A stretch of 64,000 nt of DNA from CAVIQK01 sp964613035 (GCA_964613035.1 CAZTFQ010000004.1:61023-125022), one strand, 5' to 3'; positions 54,796 to 63,486 are shown, counted from the first letter of the stretch. Numbers and translations: made by a program. Notes: generated from the letters alone by a model not told the origin.

Positions 54796-55811
54796 TATTT
54801 ACGCTTCTTTCTTTCCGTTCTTTTCTTAGCGGTTTCCATTCTGTCGTATAGAGGCTTCATGATAACCTGTGCATTATATTGAGATAGGTTGTCGAGCATG
54901 AGGACGAGAAGTTCCAGCATAAAAATCGCAATGAAAACGACGAACAAAATCAGCCAAAAACCGCCCACGGACGCCAGATAGGAAATCAGTGCCAGTATGC
55001 CAGCGATAAAAATCAACTGCAAGGGCTGCTTGATCGTGAGAATTAAAGAGTTTTTCAGCTTTACGGACATCTTGCAATCGTATTGAGATATCATCGGTAA
55101 AAACACGAACGAGAACATAAACGCTATCAACAAAACGATACAAGCGAAGATTGCCAAAACGTACTGTCCTGCGACAGCAGTCCCCGTAGCAACGTCTCCG
55201 GCCAACCAAAACACCGAGGCAAAAGTCCCCGAAAACAGCGCGCCCAAAACGAAAGTGACGACCGTCGTGGGGAACCAATACTTCTTGATACCTATAAGAT
55301 ATTCGACGAAGACTTTCGGCTCGTACATACCGGTCTTCTTGTTGAGCTTGTATTTTGAGAAAGGTTCTCTCCAAAGCATCACGTTGGCTACGTGAAAGAG
55401 TCCCGATAAACCTATACCGGTAAAAGTGAGCCCCGCTCCTATGAGAACGAATTCAATCAATCTTGCATACAGGATATGTACTTCACCGACGATAGCGCTG
55501 GTGCCCGATCCGAGTCCTACGCCGATACCGCCCATGAAATACGGGATATCGGTTATGCCCGCAAGAAGGTATGCGAACTGTTCCACACCGATAAAGTTGA
55601 CGTAACAAACGAAACCTATCAACGGCAGGAAGAATATGAAAGCGAACAAATTGATAAGCATAAGCTGGGAAGAATATGCTTTATAAACTGAACTGAAATA
55701 CTTAAATCTGCCTATAGAGGGGAATTCATTGCCCGCGCGGTTTTCTTTAACCGGCGTAATTTTCATCAATAAAGAGGGTCTTTCCTTTTTGTTGGATTGA
55801 GGTTGAGCCAT
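54795..55811 (-). CDS. Polytopic membrane protein of unknown function
   Basis: About 338 aa. A basic cytoplasmic N-terminus of about 55 residues is followed by about six membrane helices and a very basic tail (ETAKKRTERKKRK). A Gly/Ser-rich extracellular loop (GGIGVGLGSGTSAIVG) joins helices 2 and 3. The layout slightly resembles DUF624/YesL proteins, but I do not assign it. An upstream ATG (55847) exists; ATG 55811 has AAAAGGAG at 7 nt and is preferred. It is translationally coupled to hslO. Confidence 0.7.
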   Translation of the reverse strand: MAQPQSNKKERPSLLMKITPVKENRAGNEFPSIGRFKYFSSVYKAYSSQLMLINLFAFIFFLPLIGFVCYVNFIGVEQFAYLLAGITDIPYFMGGIGVGLGSGTSAIVGEVHILYARLIEFVLIGAGLTFTGIGLSGLFHVANVMLWREPFSKYKLNKKTGMYEPKVFVEYLIGIKKYWFPTTVVTFVLGALFSGTFASVFWLAGDVATGTAVAGQYVLAIFACIVLLIAFMFSFVFLPMISQYDCKMSVKLKNSLILTIKQPLQLIFIAGILALISYLASVGGFWLILFVVFIAIFMLELLVLMLDNLSQYNAQVIMKPLYDRMETAKKRTERKKRK

Positions 55812-55838
55812 ATTAACACTCCTTTTTAATTTACGTTT

Positions 55839-55867
55839 ATAATACAATAAATGTCTCGAAAAGGCAA
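55839..55867 (-). promoter_or_regulatory. Promoter of the membrane protein-hslO unit
   Basis: Minus-strand TTGCCT (55862-55867), 17-nt spacer, TATTAT (55839-55844). Confidence 0.65.
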
Positions 55868-55908
55868 TAAAAAATCGGTAATATATAATATATTCCTAGT
55901 CTCTTTAA

Positions 55909-55937
55909 TTGACAAAAGAATCAAACGTTGTTAACAT
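55909..55937 (+). promoter_or_regulatory. Promoter of asd-dapA-dapB
   Basis: TTGACA (55909-55914), 17-nt spacer, TAACAT (55932-55937), about 33 nt before the asd ATG. The leader is too short for a lysine riboswitch. Confidence 0.6.
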
Positions 55938-55969
55938 TTTATAGATTATCGACAATCGGAGAAAAATAA

Positions 55970-56965
55970 ATGAAAAAATATAACGTAGCCGTCGTCGGCG
56001 CGACCGGAATGGTCGGAAGAATGTTTTTGAAGGTACTGGAAGAAAGAAATCTCCCCGTAGACAATTATTATCTGTATGCGTCTCAAAAATCAGCGGGAAA
56101 AACCGTAGATTTCATGGGGAAGCCTCACACAATCATAGAGCTCAAGCCCGAAAACGTTCTGGATAAAAAACTGGATTTCGCATTGTTTTCCGCGGGCGGT
56201 TCCGTAAGCAAGGAATATGCTCCGCTCTTCGCGTCGACAGGTTGTATCGTAGTCGACAACAGCAGTCAGTGGAGAATGGACGAAAACGTACCTCTCGTCG
56301 TACCCGAAGTCAACGGTCGAGAAGCTCTCAATCATCACGGAATAATAGCCAACCCCAATTGTTCTACTATCCAGGCGATGTTACCTCTTAAAGCTCTGGA
56401 CGACGCATTCGGGATAAAGAGAATCGTATACTCCACCTATCAGGCGGTATCCGGCGCGGGCGTACAAGGATACAAGGATCTGGAAGACGGAATTAAAGGC
56501 GAGCCTACCAAAAAATTCCCTCATCCTATTTTTGCCAACGTACTTCCTCATATAGACGTTTTTTTAGATAACGGTTACACCAAAGAAGAAGAAAAAATGA
56601 TCAATGAGACAAAGAAGATACTGGGCAATCCCGAGATTAAAGCTACCGCAACAACCGTAAGGGTACCTGTTTTTCACGGACACAGCGAGTCGATCAATAT
56701 AGAATTCAAGCGCCCTTCTACTCTTGAAGGGATCGTGACTGCTCTTAAGGGAATGAAGAACCTTATCGTATGCGAGCGCGGCGAAGATTATCCTATGCCC
56801 ATATACGTAGAGGGGCACGACGAAGTTTATGTCGGAAGAATAAGACTTGACGACACTGTAGAAAGCGGATGCAACATCTGGGTCGTTGCCGACAATATCA
56901 GAAAAGGTGCGGCTACGAATGCCGTCCAGATTGTAGAATATCTTATCGAAAACGATAAAAAGTGA
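55970..56965 (+). CDS. asd: Aspartate-semialdehyde dehydrogenase
   Basis: A 331-aa NADPH enzyme converting aspartyl phosphate to the semialdehyde. It has the NADP motif VGATGMVGRMFL, the catalytic cysteine in ANPNCSTIQ, and TVRVPVFHGHSE. It feeds DapA and DapB, encoded next. Aspartokinase is not in the window. CGGAG precedes the ATG. Confidence 0.97.
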   Translation: MKKYNVAVVGATGMVGRMFLKVLEERNLPVDNYYLYASQKSAGKTVDFMGKPHTIIELKPENVLDKKLDFALFSAGGSVSKEYAPLFASTGCIVVDNSSQWRMDENVPLVVPEVNGREALNHHGIIANPNCSTIQAMLPLKALDDAFGIKRIVYSTYQAVSGAGVQGYKDLEDGIKGEPTKKFPHPIFANVLPHIDVFLDNGYTKEEEKMINETKKILGNPEIKATATTVRVPVFHGHSESINIEFKRPSTLEGIVTALKGMKNLIVCERGEDYPMPIYVEGHDEVYVGRIRLDDTVESGCNIWVVADNIRKGAATNAVQIVEYLIENDKK

Positions 56966-56972
56966 GGACATT

Positions 56973-57851
56973 ATGAGTATTTTTAAGGGCGTCGCAACGG
57001 CTCTGGTAACGCCGTTTAATAACGGAGAGGTAGATTTTGCCTCACTGCGCAGGCTAGTTGCGTCTCAACTGGATAACGGTATAGACGCTCTGGTTGTCAA
57101 CGGAACGACGGGAGAACCCGCTACAATGACTCAAGACGAGCGTACGAAGGTAATCGAATTCGTCATATCGGAGGTCGGACATCGCATCCCCGTAATAGTC
57201 GGTGCGGGCAGTAACAACACCGCTACCGCAATCGAATCTGCCAAGGCTGCCGAAACACTCGGTGCCGATGCCGTATTGAGCGTCACTCCGTATTACAACA
57301 AATGTACGCAAAACGGATTAATCGAGCATTTTAAGGCGCAAGCCGAAAGCGTCGATATTCCTATAATACTATATAACGTCCCCGGACGCACGGGTGTCAA
57401 TCTTTTACCCGAGACGGTAGCTCGTCTGGCGGAATACAAAAATATAGCCGCCGTAAAAGAAGCCAGCGGCAACGTAGAGCAGTCGATGGAAATCGCGCGT
57501 TTGACTCGAGGTAAAATCGATATCTATTCCGGTGACGACGGACTTACTCTTCCTATAATGGCGGCAGCCGGCGGATCCGGAGTAATCAGTGTGGCATCCA
57601 ACGTAATCCCCCGAGAAATGGTTGCTTTTACTCGAGCCGCGATGATCGGAGATATGGAAAAAGCACGTGAAATTCAATTCAAAATAGCGCCTCTTGTCAA
57701 AGCATTGTTCGCGGAAGTCAATCCTATTCCCGCAAAATACGCACTTTCTTTATTAGGTATATGTCGTAACGAGCTGAGACTTCCTCTGACTCCTATGGAA
57801 AAGACCGATCTTATAAAAAACGCTTTATCGGGCTTAGGATACGAGGTATAA
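56973..57851 (+). CDS. dapA: 4-hydroxy-tetrahydrodipicolinate synthase
   Basis: A 292-aa TIM-barrel aldolase condensing pyruvate and aspartate semialdehyde. The Schiff-base lysine is in NIAAVKEASGN, with VVNGTTGEPATM, YYNKCTQNGL and LYNVPGRTGVN. Gap to asd is 7 nt, and to dapB 1 nt. Confidence 0.97.
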   Translation: MSIFKGVATALVTPFNNGEVDFASLRRLVASQLDNGIDALVVNGTTGEPATMTQDERTKVIEFVISEVGHRIPVIVGAGSNNTATAIESAKAAETLGADAVLSVTPYYNKCTQNGLIEHFKAQAESVDIPIILYNVPGRTGVNLLPETVARLAEYKNIAAVKEASGNVEQSMEIARLTRGKIDIYSGDDGLTLPIMAAAGGSGVISVASNVIPREMVAFTRAAMIGDMEKAREIQFKIAPLVKALFAEVNPIPAKYALSLLGICRNELRLPLTPMEKTDLIKNALSGLGYEV

Positions 57852-57852
57852 G

Positions 57853-58593
57853 ATGAAAATAGCGATCGTAGGAATCGGCGGTGTTGTGGGCGGATACGTT
57901 TATGAAGCGGCACTCGGACGCGGTATCGAAGTGGCATACGGCGTAGACGTCAACTGCGACAAAAAATTCATTTGTCCCGTCTATAAAAATTTTGATTCGG
58001 TTTCGGAGCCTGTCGACGTTATCGTAGACTTTTCTTATCACGGCGCGGTATATTCCATACTGGATTATGCAACGAAAAATTCCGTACCCGTCGTGCTGGC
58101 GACAACCGGATACACCGACGAGGAATTAAATATTATAGAAGAAGCGTCTAAAAAAATCGCAGTGTTCCGCTCCGGTAATATGTCGATAGGCGTCAACCTG
58201 TTAATCAAACTTGTCAAAGAGGGGGCTAAAGCACTAGGAAAAAGCGCCGACATAGAGATCATAGAAATGCATCACAACAGAAAACTCGACGCGCCTTCCG
58301 GTACCGCTATCATGCTGGCGGATGCCGTTAAGTCGGAAAGAGAAGAGATTTCTTACAAATACGGAAGAAGCGGTATGGAAAAGCGCACTCCCGAGGATCT
58401 CACCATTCATTCCGTAAGAGGCGGCACCGTAGTCGGCATCCACGAAGTTTTATTCGCACTCGACAACGAAGTTATTTCCATTAAACATACCGCCGAAAAT
58501 CGCAGAATTTTTGCGGAAGGAGCATTGAACGCCGCCGAATATATAAAAGATAAGCCTTGCGGCAAATACAATATGCAAGACATTCTTAAATGA
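57853..58593 (+). CDS. dapB: 4-hydroxy-tetrahydrodipicolinate reductase
   Basis: A 246-aa reductase in DAP/lysine synthesis. The Rossmann start IAIVGIGGVVGGYV, the ATTGYTDEEL segment, EMHHNRKLDAPSGTA and SVRGGTVVGIHEV are diagnostic. It ends directly at a strong terminator. Confidence 0.96.
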   Translation: MKIAIVGIGGVVGGYVYEAALGRGIEVAYGVDVNCDKKFICPVYKNFDSVSEPVDVIVDFSYHGAVYSILDYATKNSVPVVLATTGYTDEELNIIEEASKKIAVFRSGNMSIGVNLLIKLVKEGAKALGKSADIEIIEMHHNRKLDAPSGTAIMLADAVKSEREEISYKYGRSGMEKRTPEDLTIHSVRGGTVVGIHEVLFALDNEVISIKHTAENRRIFAEGALNAAEYIKDKPCGKYNMQDILK

Positions 58594-58618
58594 AAAAACG
58601 CTCGTCAGAGCGTTTTTT
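58593..58618. terminator. Bidirectional terminator after dapB
   Basis: Stem AAAAAACGCTC / GAGCGTTTTTT with loop GTCA; it serves dapB on plus and the lipoprotein gene on minus. Confidence 0.9.
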
Positions 58619-58634
58619 ATTATCGTCGATATCT

Positions 58635-59708
58635 TTAGCCGAGCATATCGATAATTCTTAAAAAAGCATCCGTCAACATAACGACGTTGACGTCTTGTAC
58701 GCACTTTTTGTATTCTTCCAAGCTAAAAGCCGCTTCATAATCGTCATCGTCGCCTATCGACGAATACACGTCACCGTCGAAAGAGTTTTTCTTCATTACG
58801 TAAAAACTTATACTCGACTTGTATTCATTCCCGAAAAATGCCCTCTTGCTGCTTGCGGGAGAATAAAAATCTATATAGAACGACTCGATCTCGGCGAGGG
58901 GTTTTTCTCCCTGCATAACGTACGAAGCATTCAATTTAAGATCTTCAACGGGATATTGCAAAGCAACGACTCCGTCGTCAGAGGAGAGTGAAGTCAATTC
59001 CGTACCGAAATAAGTATCGGACATATATTCGATGAATGCCCCTATATTTTCCAGCGCACGCTGAGCGGGACCGAGTTCTTCCGCAGGTTTTCCGCTGCTT
59101 TTGAATTTATTTAACGTACCGACGAAATTGACGTCGGCGATATATTCGGAAATTTTCCCGTTTTTACCGTATATGACGTTATCTCCGAGCTTAAGCAACG
59201 ATCTTATCATTATCGAGGTCAGACTGTCCGCCGCTATGGGCAGGCTGTCCTCTATGGCGATAATCGGCGCATAATCTCTCAAGACCATATTAAAACCTCG
59301 ATTGCCTTGATTGCCGAAAAAATAAACGTTGCCGTTTTTAATTCCTATTATATAGCTATGCCTGGATTGAATTTTAATTAAAGCAGCTAATTCTTTATGA
59401 ACGTCGTCGACGACGTACGAAAAATTATATTCTATGCGATAAGTATCGTCATTGACGGTATAATCGGAAGACACGGTAACGGAACCGCAGTCTTCCGACG
59501 CCCAATTTAAAATATTCGCGGTAAGATAAGCTTCGAGTCCGTCTTCCCAAAACTCACTGCTGTCTTTTCCGTTTTTATCCGTGACCAAGTCGGGGGTCCT
59601 GAACAAATAAGGAGATTGGTTTCCGCTTGGTACATCAGAGGGAGGCGTTGTGCTGTCGTCACACGCCACCAATAACAATGATAATATCGTCGCTACGATC
59701 AGTAGCAA
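58635..59708 (-). CDS. Lipoprotein of unknown function, atypical start
   Basis: A 357-aa frame from TTG 59708 with lipobox SLLLVAC. From TTG the signal would lack a basic n-region. Extending upstream gives ISKRNSLITLLLIVATILS, a textbook signal, with an ATT codon at 59735 placed 7 nt after GGAGAG inside the proS end. No ATG/GTG/TTG is available there. The mature part is rich in Asp/Ser/Tyr with beta-type segments and no recognised domain. It follows proS and ends at the dapB terminator. Confidence 0.7.
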   Translation of the reverse strand: MLLIVATILSLLLVACDDSTTPPSDVPSGNQSPYLFRTPDLVTDKNGKDSSEFWEDGLEAYLTANILNWASEDCGSVTVSSDYTVNDDTYRIEYNFSYVVDDVHKELAALIKIQSRHSYIIGIKNGNVYFFGNQGNRGFNMVLRDYAPIIAIEDSLPIAADSLTSIMIRSLLKLGDNVIYGKNGKISEYIADVNFVGTLNKFKSSGKPAEELGPAQRALENIGAFIEYMSDTYFGTELTSLSSDDGVVALQYPVEDLKLNASYVMQGEKPLAEIESFYIDFYSPASSKRAFFGNEYKSSISFYVMKKNSFDGDVYSSIGDDDDYEAAFSLEEYKKCVQDVNVVMLTDAFLRIIDMLG

Positions 59709-59713
59709 TGTTA

Positions 59714-61426
59714 TTAACGAGTTTCTTTTACTAATTTTTCTATCTCTCCGGTTATTTCTTCCAGCTTTATCATACGTCTTTCGCCGGTAGCGCGGAGCTG
59801 AATCTCGACCTCTCCGTTTTCAAGACTTCTGGGGCTGATGACGGCTCTTATAGGAATACCCATAAGGTCGCAATCGGCGAACTTAACGCCTGCGGAAACC
59901 GTCGCTCTGTCGTCATACAATACTTCTATTCCGCGCGCGGTCCATTCCTTATAAAGTCTCTCGGCTTCATAAGCGACCTTTTCGTTATCGATACGCAGAG
60001 GGCACAGATCGACGTGAAACGGGGCAATCTGCATAGGCCACACGAGTCCCTTGTCGTCGGATAACTCTTCCGCAACCGAGGCTATCGCTCTGCCTACGCC
60101 TATGCCGTAGCATCCCATAATAGGATTGACCTGTTTTCCGTCCTTATCCAACACGGTCATATTCATGGCGCGAGTATATTTGGTACCGAGCTGGAATATA
60201 TTACCTATTTCTATACCGTTTTCTACGGTAAGGGGCCGACCGCAAACGGGACAGCGCTCTCCGACGTTGATTTTGGTTATATCGGCAAAAGTATATCCCG
60301 ACAAATCTCTGTCCACGTCGACGCCTAAAATATGATATTCCTCTTTATTGGCACCGATGCACATATTGTTGCATCCTTTCAGTCCGTCGTCCAAAACGAT
60401 CGCGGTGTCCTTAATCGGGAAATTCAGCGCACCGATGTTGCCCGCTACGACTCCTTCGTATTCTTGGAGATTGGCGGGAACTATCTCGGAACCGATGACT
60501 TTTTTCAGCTTAGCTTCGTTGATTTCGTGGTCGCCTCTGCAAAACGCCATAACTAATTTTAAGCTGTCCGGTATCATATAAGCGACCGCTTTTATCATCT
60601 TGCAAGCCTCTATATGCAGGTATTCGCATACATCGAATATTTCTTTGGCGGCTCCCGTATAGACCTCTCGAAGCTGTTCCGAGACCTCGTCTCTAGAGAC
60701 TTCTTTAACCGAAGTCGCAACTTCCATATTAGCCATATATCCGCACTCGGGGCAGATGACTATGGTATCTTCTCCTATTGGCGTAAGAAGCATATATTCG
60801 TGCGAAATATTTCCGCCCATCATTCCTGAATCGGATTTGACCGCAACAAAGCGTTTTAGCCCGATCCTTCTGAATATATTGTTGTACGCCTCGTACATCT
60901 TTTCATAATACGATTCAAGGTCTTCCTGCGTCATATGAAAAGAATACGCATCTTTCATCGTAAACTCTCTAACTCTGATAAGTCCGCCGCGGCTTCTAGC
61001 CTCGTCCCTAAACTTGGTCTGTATCTGATAGACCATAAAGGGAAGCTGTTGATAGCTGGTAACGGCATCTCTGACAAAATGGACGGCGGCTTCTTCGTGA
61101 GTCATTCCGAGGAGCATATCGCGATTGTTTCTGTCCTTGAAACGAAGCATCTCAGATCCGATCGAAGAATATCTGCCGGACTCGTCCCACATTTCTCTGG
61201 GCATAACGACGGGGAACATACATTCCTGACCGTCCAGCTTATTCATTTCTTCTCTGATGATATTTTCGATCTTTTGAGCGATACGCTTAGCGGGCATTGC
61301 AAAGGAAAAGATGCCGTTGGCAACGTTTTTTATAAACCCCGCTCTAACCAAAAGCTGATGACTTTTTACAACCGCGTCTCCGGGGTTGTTTTTAGTACGC
61401 TCGCCTACGAGCTTGGACATTAACAT
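59714..61426 (-). CDS. proS: Prolyl-tRNA synthetase, bacterial type with editing domain
   Basis: A 570-aa class II enzyme. Motif 2 is QTKFRDEARSRGGLIRVREF, motif 3 is GCYGIGVGRAIASVAEE, and an INS editing domain occupies about 225-390, with the YbaK-like landmark GDHEINEAKLKK. A C-terminal anticodon domain follows. The start ATG 61426 has GAGGAAG about 9 nt upstream within the preceding lipoprotein gene. Confidence 0.97.
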   Translation of the reverse strand: MLMSKLVGERTKNNPGDAVVKSHQLLVRAGFIKNVANGIFSFAMPAKRIAQKIENIIREEMNKLDGQECMFPVVMPREMWDESGRYSSIGSEMLRFKDRNNRDMLLGMTHEEAAVHFVRDAVTSYQQLPFMVYQIQTKFRDEARSRGGLIRVREFTMKDAYSFHMTQEDLESYYEKMYEAYNNIFRRIGLKRFVAVKSDSGMMGGNISHEYMLLTPIGEDTIVICPECGYMANMEVATSVKEVSRDEVSEQLREVYTGAAKEIFDVCEYLHIEACKMIKAVAYMIPDSLKLVMAFCRGDHEINEAKLKKVIGSEIVPANLQEYEGVVAGNIGALNFPIKDTAIVLDDGLKGCNNMCIGANKEEYHILGVDVDRDLSGYTFADITKINVGERCPVCGRPLTVENGIEIGNIFQLGTKYTRAMNMTVLDKDGKQVNPIMGCYGIGVGRAIASVAEELSDDKGLVWPMQIAPFHVDLCPLRIDNEKVAYEAERLYKEWTARGIEVLYDDRATVSAGVKFADCDLMGIPIRAVISPRSLENGEVEIQLRATGERRMIKLEEITGEIEKLVKETR

Positions 61427-61430
61427 GAGA

Positions 61431-61808
61431 TTAGGCTTCCTCTTCTACTACCTTGACGGTGATTTTATATTCCTTCTGGCAGAACAAGAAAGACAGCTCA
61501 TATTCGCCGACTTCTCCGTAAACCGAATTTTCGTCTTCGTCTTCTACGATATGAAGAGCCGTTTCGTAGTCCTCAGTCAGGATAACTACCGCGGAATTAG
61601 TAAGAAGAGTCAGGCTCTTGGTCGTGCCGTCGGAAAGCTTATAGGAAACGACGGGATTGAAGGTATCTCCGACGTTGACTTCCAAGACGTCGTCGAAACT
61701 TTTGATAACGGTTTCTTCTTCATCGTTACAGGCGACCATCGTTACTGAGAATAAAGCGATGACCAGTACTAACGATAAAACGATTGCGATGTGCTTAAAA
61801 TTTTTCAT
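61431..61808 (-). CDS. Small lipoprotein with Ig-like domain
   Basis: A 125-aa protein. It has a lipoprotein signal with SVTMVAC (Cys27), then a very acidic linker (NDEEETV) and an approximately 90-residue beta-rich domain with VGDTFNPVVSYKLSDG, like bacterial Ig-like/cell-adhesion repeats. GGAG lies before the ATG. It is first in a unit with proS, an odd pairing. Confidence 0.75.
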   Translation of the reverse strand: MKNFKHIAIVLSLVLVIALFSVTMVACNDEEETVIKSFDDVLEVNVGDTFNPVVSYKLSDGTTKSLTLLTNSAVVILTEDYETALHIVEDEDENSVYGEVGEYELSFLFCQKEYKITVKVVEEEA

Positions 61809-61853
61809 TTTGGCTCCTTAAATAACGCGTGTGCGCATATTATTATATTTAAC

Positions 61854-61882
61854 ATTATATATAAGGCGGAATATTTCGTCAA
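61854..61882 (-). promoter_or_regulatory. Promoter of the lipoprotein-proS-lipoprotein unit
   Basis: Minus-strand TTGACG (61877-61882), 17-nt spacer, TATAAT (61854-61859). Confidence 0.72.
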
Positions 61883-61920
61883 GCAAGAAACAAAACACGG
61901 ATTAAAATATTTCAAAACTA

Positions 61921-61949
61921 TTGCATAACCGAAAAAATTCGGATATAAT
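61921..61949 (+). promoter_or_regulatory. Promoter of the SRP RNA gene
   Basis: TTGCAT (61921-61926), 17-nt spacer, TATAAT (61944-61949), placing the start at about 61956-61957. Confidence 0.8.
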
Positions 61950-61956
61950 ACGATAT

Positions 61957-62217
61957 GCACTAGATGGGGAGCTAGCGGTGCCCTGTAACCTGCAACCCGC
62001 TACAGCAGGATCGAACATCCACCGAGGCTCGGAGTATGGAAAGCCGATGCTTGTACGGAGTGTTGATCGTAAGGTCTTGTGCAACTTTCCATTGCGAACC
62101 GTGTCAGGGCTTGACCGCAGCAGCACTAAACAATTCGGAAAGTGTGCCACAAGGTAGCTTTACGGGAGCCACCGGCAAGTATGCCGATTCGGTATTTCGT
62201 GTCGGAGTGGACGTGCG
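61957..62217 (+). ncRNA. ffs: Signal recognition particle RNA, large Bacillus-type
   Basis: An approximately 261-nt RNA. The Alu-domain block GGTGCCCTGTAACCTGCAAC near 61977-61996 matches the Gram-positive scRNA, and the S-domain core TGTCAGG...CAGCAGCA at about 62103-62125 matches the Ffh site. The 5' GCAC pairs with 3' GTGC, and a T-run follows. The apical part reads GGGCTTGACCGC rather than a GGAA-capped stem. It has its own promoter. Partners Ffh and FtsY are encoded at 21782 and 23522. Confidence 0.93.
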
Positions 62218-62228
62218 TTTTTTATAAA

Positions 62229-62257
62229 AAAATCGGCTGAATGCCGATTTCTTTTTT
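62229..62257. terminator. Bidirectional terminator of ffs and the 62257 gene
   Basis: Stem AATCGGC / GCCGATT around loop TGAAT (62231-62249), T-rich on both sides. Confidence 0.85.
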
Positions 62258-63249
62258 TAATCGTCGCTTCTCCTTTTACCGTCCGGGAAATCGAATACCG
62301 AACTATAATCCGATATAACGTCGGCTAAAGAGAGCGTTATCTCTTCCTTGTCGTAATCTCCGTCGTCTTCGACGGAATCGGGAGCGTCGTAAAAATATTC
62401 CGTATCATCTTGATTAAAAATATCTTTTACGCTAATTTCTTCGGGCTTTTCCTCGTGATTTTCCTCAAGTTTTTCGGGTTCTTCACGATATATTATTTTA
62501 ATATCCGGCACGTCGTCGGAATCTTCTTCCGTCGACAAATCCAAAACGTTGTCCACTTCCACCAGCTTGGGTTGCACGTATCTATGGCTATACAGACTCC
62601 AGAGTCTGTACATCATACTCTTTTTTTGTAATTCCAAATCTCTTTCTTTGTGCTTCAGAAGAGCCTTGGCGTCTCTTATATCTTCTTTAAGTTCTTCATG
62701 GACTCGTTTCATCTCTTGACGGTCCTCTTCTTTTTCTTTATAAATGACCATCTTTTTTCTGAAAAAATATATCTGTAACAATATACTGATGACGGAGTGT
62801 CCCACCATTATTGCGGCAACGACGTACGACCATTTAGGATCCAGACCGATATCGCTGGTCCATCCGTCGAGAAGCAAAACGAAAGTCAAAATAACATAAA
62901 AAACCGACATCGAGCTCTTGGTTATATTGACGACGTTACGAAAATATCCGACGTTGCGTATGGCTCTGTCGTCGTCTTTTTCTTTATGAGAATATATCAA
63001 AACGACCACGTAGAACAAAGCATACAATGCCGTAATCGCTATCAATATATATATAACCCACATAAATTCAGAATCGGTAAACTTGACGTAAGCCGAATAC
63101 AATCCGGACGTAACCGAAATCATCATGGCGATGACGAAAATATTATAAAAGTTATTCCACATAATCCAAAGAGTCGATAGTTTTTTGTTATCGACCGTTT
63201 TGTAAACTTTGCGGACTTCTCCTTCGTACTGACCTTGATATTTTGCCAT
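62257..63249 (-). CDS. Four-helix membrane protein with coiled coil and acidic tail, unknown
   Basis: A 330-aa protein starting MAKYQGQYEGEVRKVYKT. Four membrane helices lie at about residues 30-160, followed by a charged coiled coil (about 165-215, EEDRQEMKRVHEELKEDI) and a strongly acidic, Pro/Glu/Asp-rich C-terminal third. No enzyme motif is seen. An upstream in-frame start (63264) exists, but the ATG at 63249 lies 6 nt after a consensus -10, so the mRNA should be leaderless. It could be a membrane scaffold; this is inference. Confidence 0.65.
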   Translation of the reverse strand: MAKYQGQYEGEVRKVYKTVDNKKLSTLWIMWNNFYNIFVIAMMISVTSGLYSAYVKFTDSEFMWVIYILIAITALYALFYVVVLIYSHKEKDDDRAIRNVGYFRNVVNITKSSMSVFYVILTFVLLLDGWTSDIGLDPKWSYVVAAIMVGHSVISILLQIYFFRKKMVIYKEKEEDRQEMKRVHEELKEDIRDAKALLKHKERDLELQKKSMMYRLWSLYSHRYVQPKLVEVDNVLDLSTEEDSDDVPDIKIIYREEPEKLEENHEEKPEEISVKDIFNQDDTEYFYDAPDSVEDDGDYDKEEITLSLADVISDYSSVFDFPDGKRRSDD

Positions 63250-63255
63250 AAAATT

Positions 63256-63284
63256 ATTATACAATAGGCGGAAATAATTTTCAA
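63256..63284 (-). promoter_or_regulatory. Leaderless promoter of the 62257-63249 gene
   Basis: Minus-strand TTGAAA (63279-63284), 17-nt spacer, TATAAT (63256-63261), then AATTTT and the ATG at 63249. Same geometry as at rsmD-coaD. Confidence 0.75.
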
Positions 63285-63351
63285 GATATAAAGGGCATAA
63301 AGGGCTTAAAAGAAAGTTGCAAAAAAATTTATATAAAAATTATAAAAGTGC

Positions 63352-63380
63352 TTGCATTTTTTTTCGCCATATACTATTAT
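63352..63380 (+). promoter_or_regulatory. Promoter of the tRNA cluster
   Basis: TTGCAT (63352-63357), 17-nt spacer, TATTAT (63375-63380), 14 nt before tRNA-Leu. Confidence 0.75.
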
Positions 63381-63394
63381 AGTAAAGCAGTCGA

Positions 63395-63476
63395 GCGGCC
63401 GTGGCGGAATGGCAGACGCGCTAGACTTAGGATCTAGTGGGAGACCGTATGGGTTCAAGTCCCTTCGGCCGCACCA
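63395..63476 (+). tRNA. tRNA-Leu (anticodon TAG)
   Basis: 82 nt with the 3' CCA encoded. Acceptor GCGGCCG pairs with CGGCCGC. The anticodon loop CTTAGGA gives TAG. A long variable arm (GGGAGACCGTATG region) fits the class II tRNA type. Confidence 0.96.
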
Positions 63477-63486
63477 GATTAAATAT

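Noticed and set aside
55938..55969. Lysine riboswitch before asd
   Set aside because: The space between promoter and ATG is far too short.
61902..62227. Open frames across the SRP RNA region on both strands
   Set aside because: The sequence matches SRP RNA with promoter and terminator; the frames have no ribosome site.
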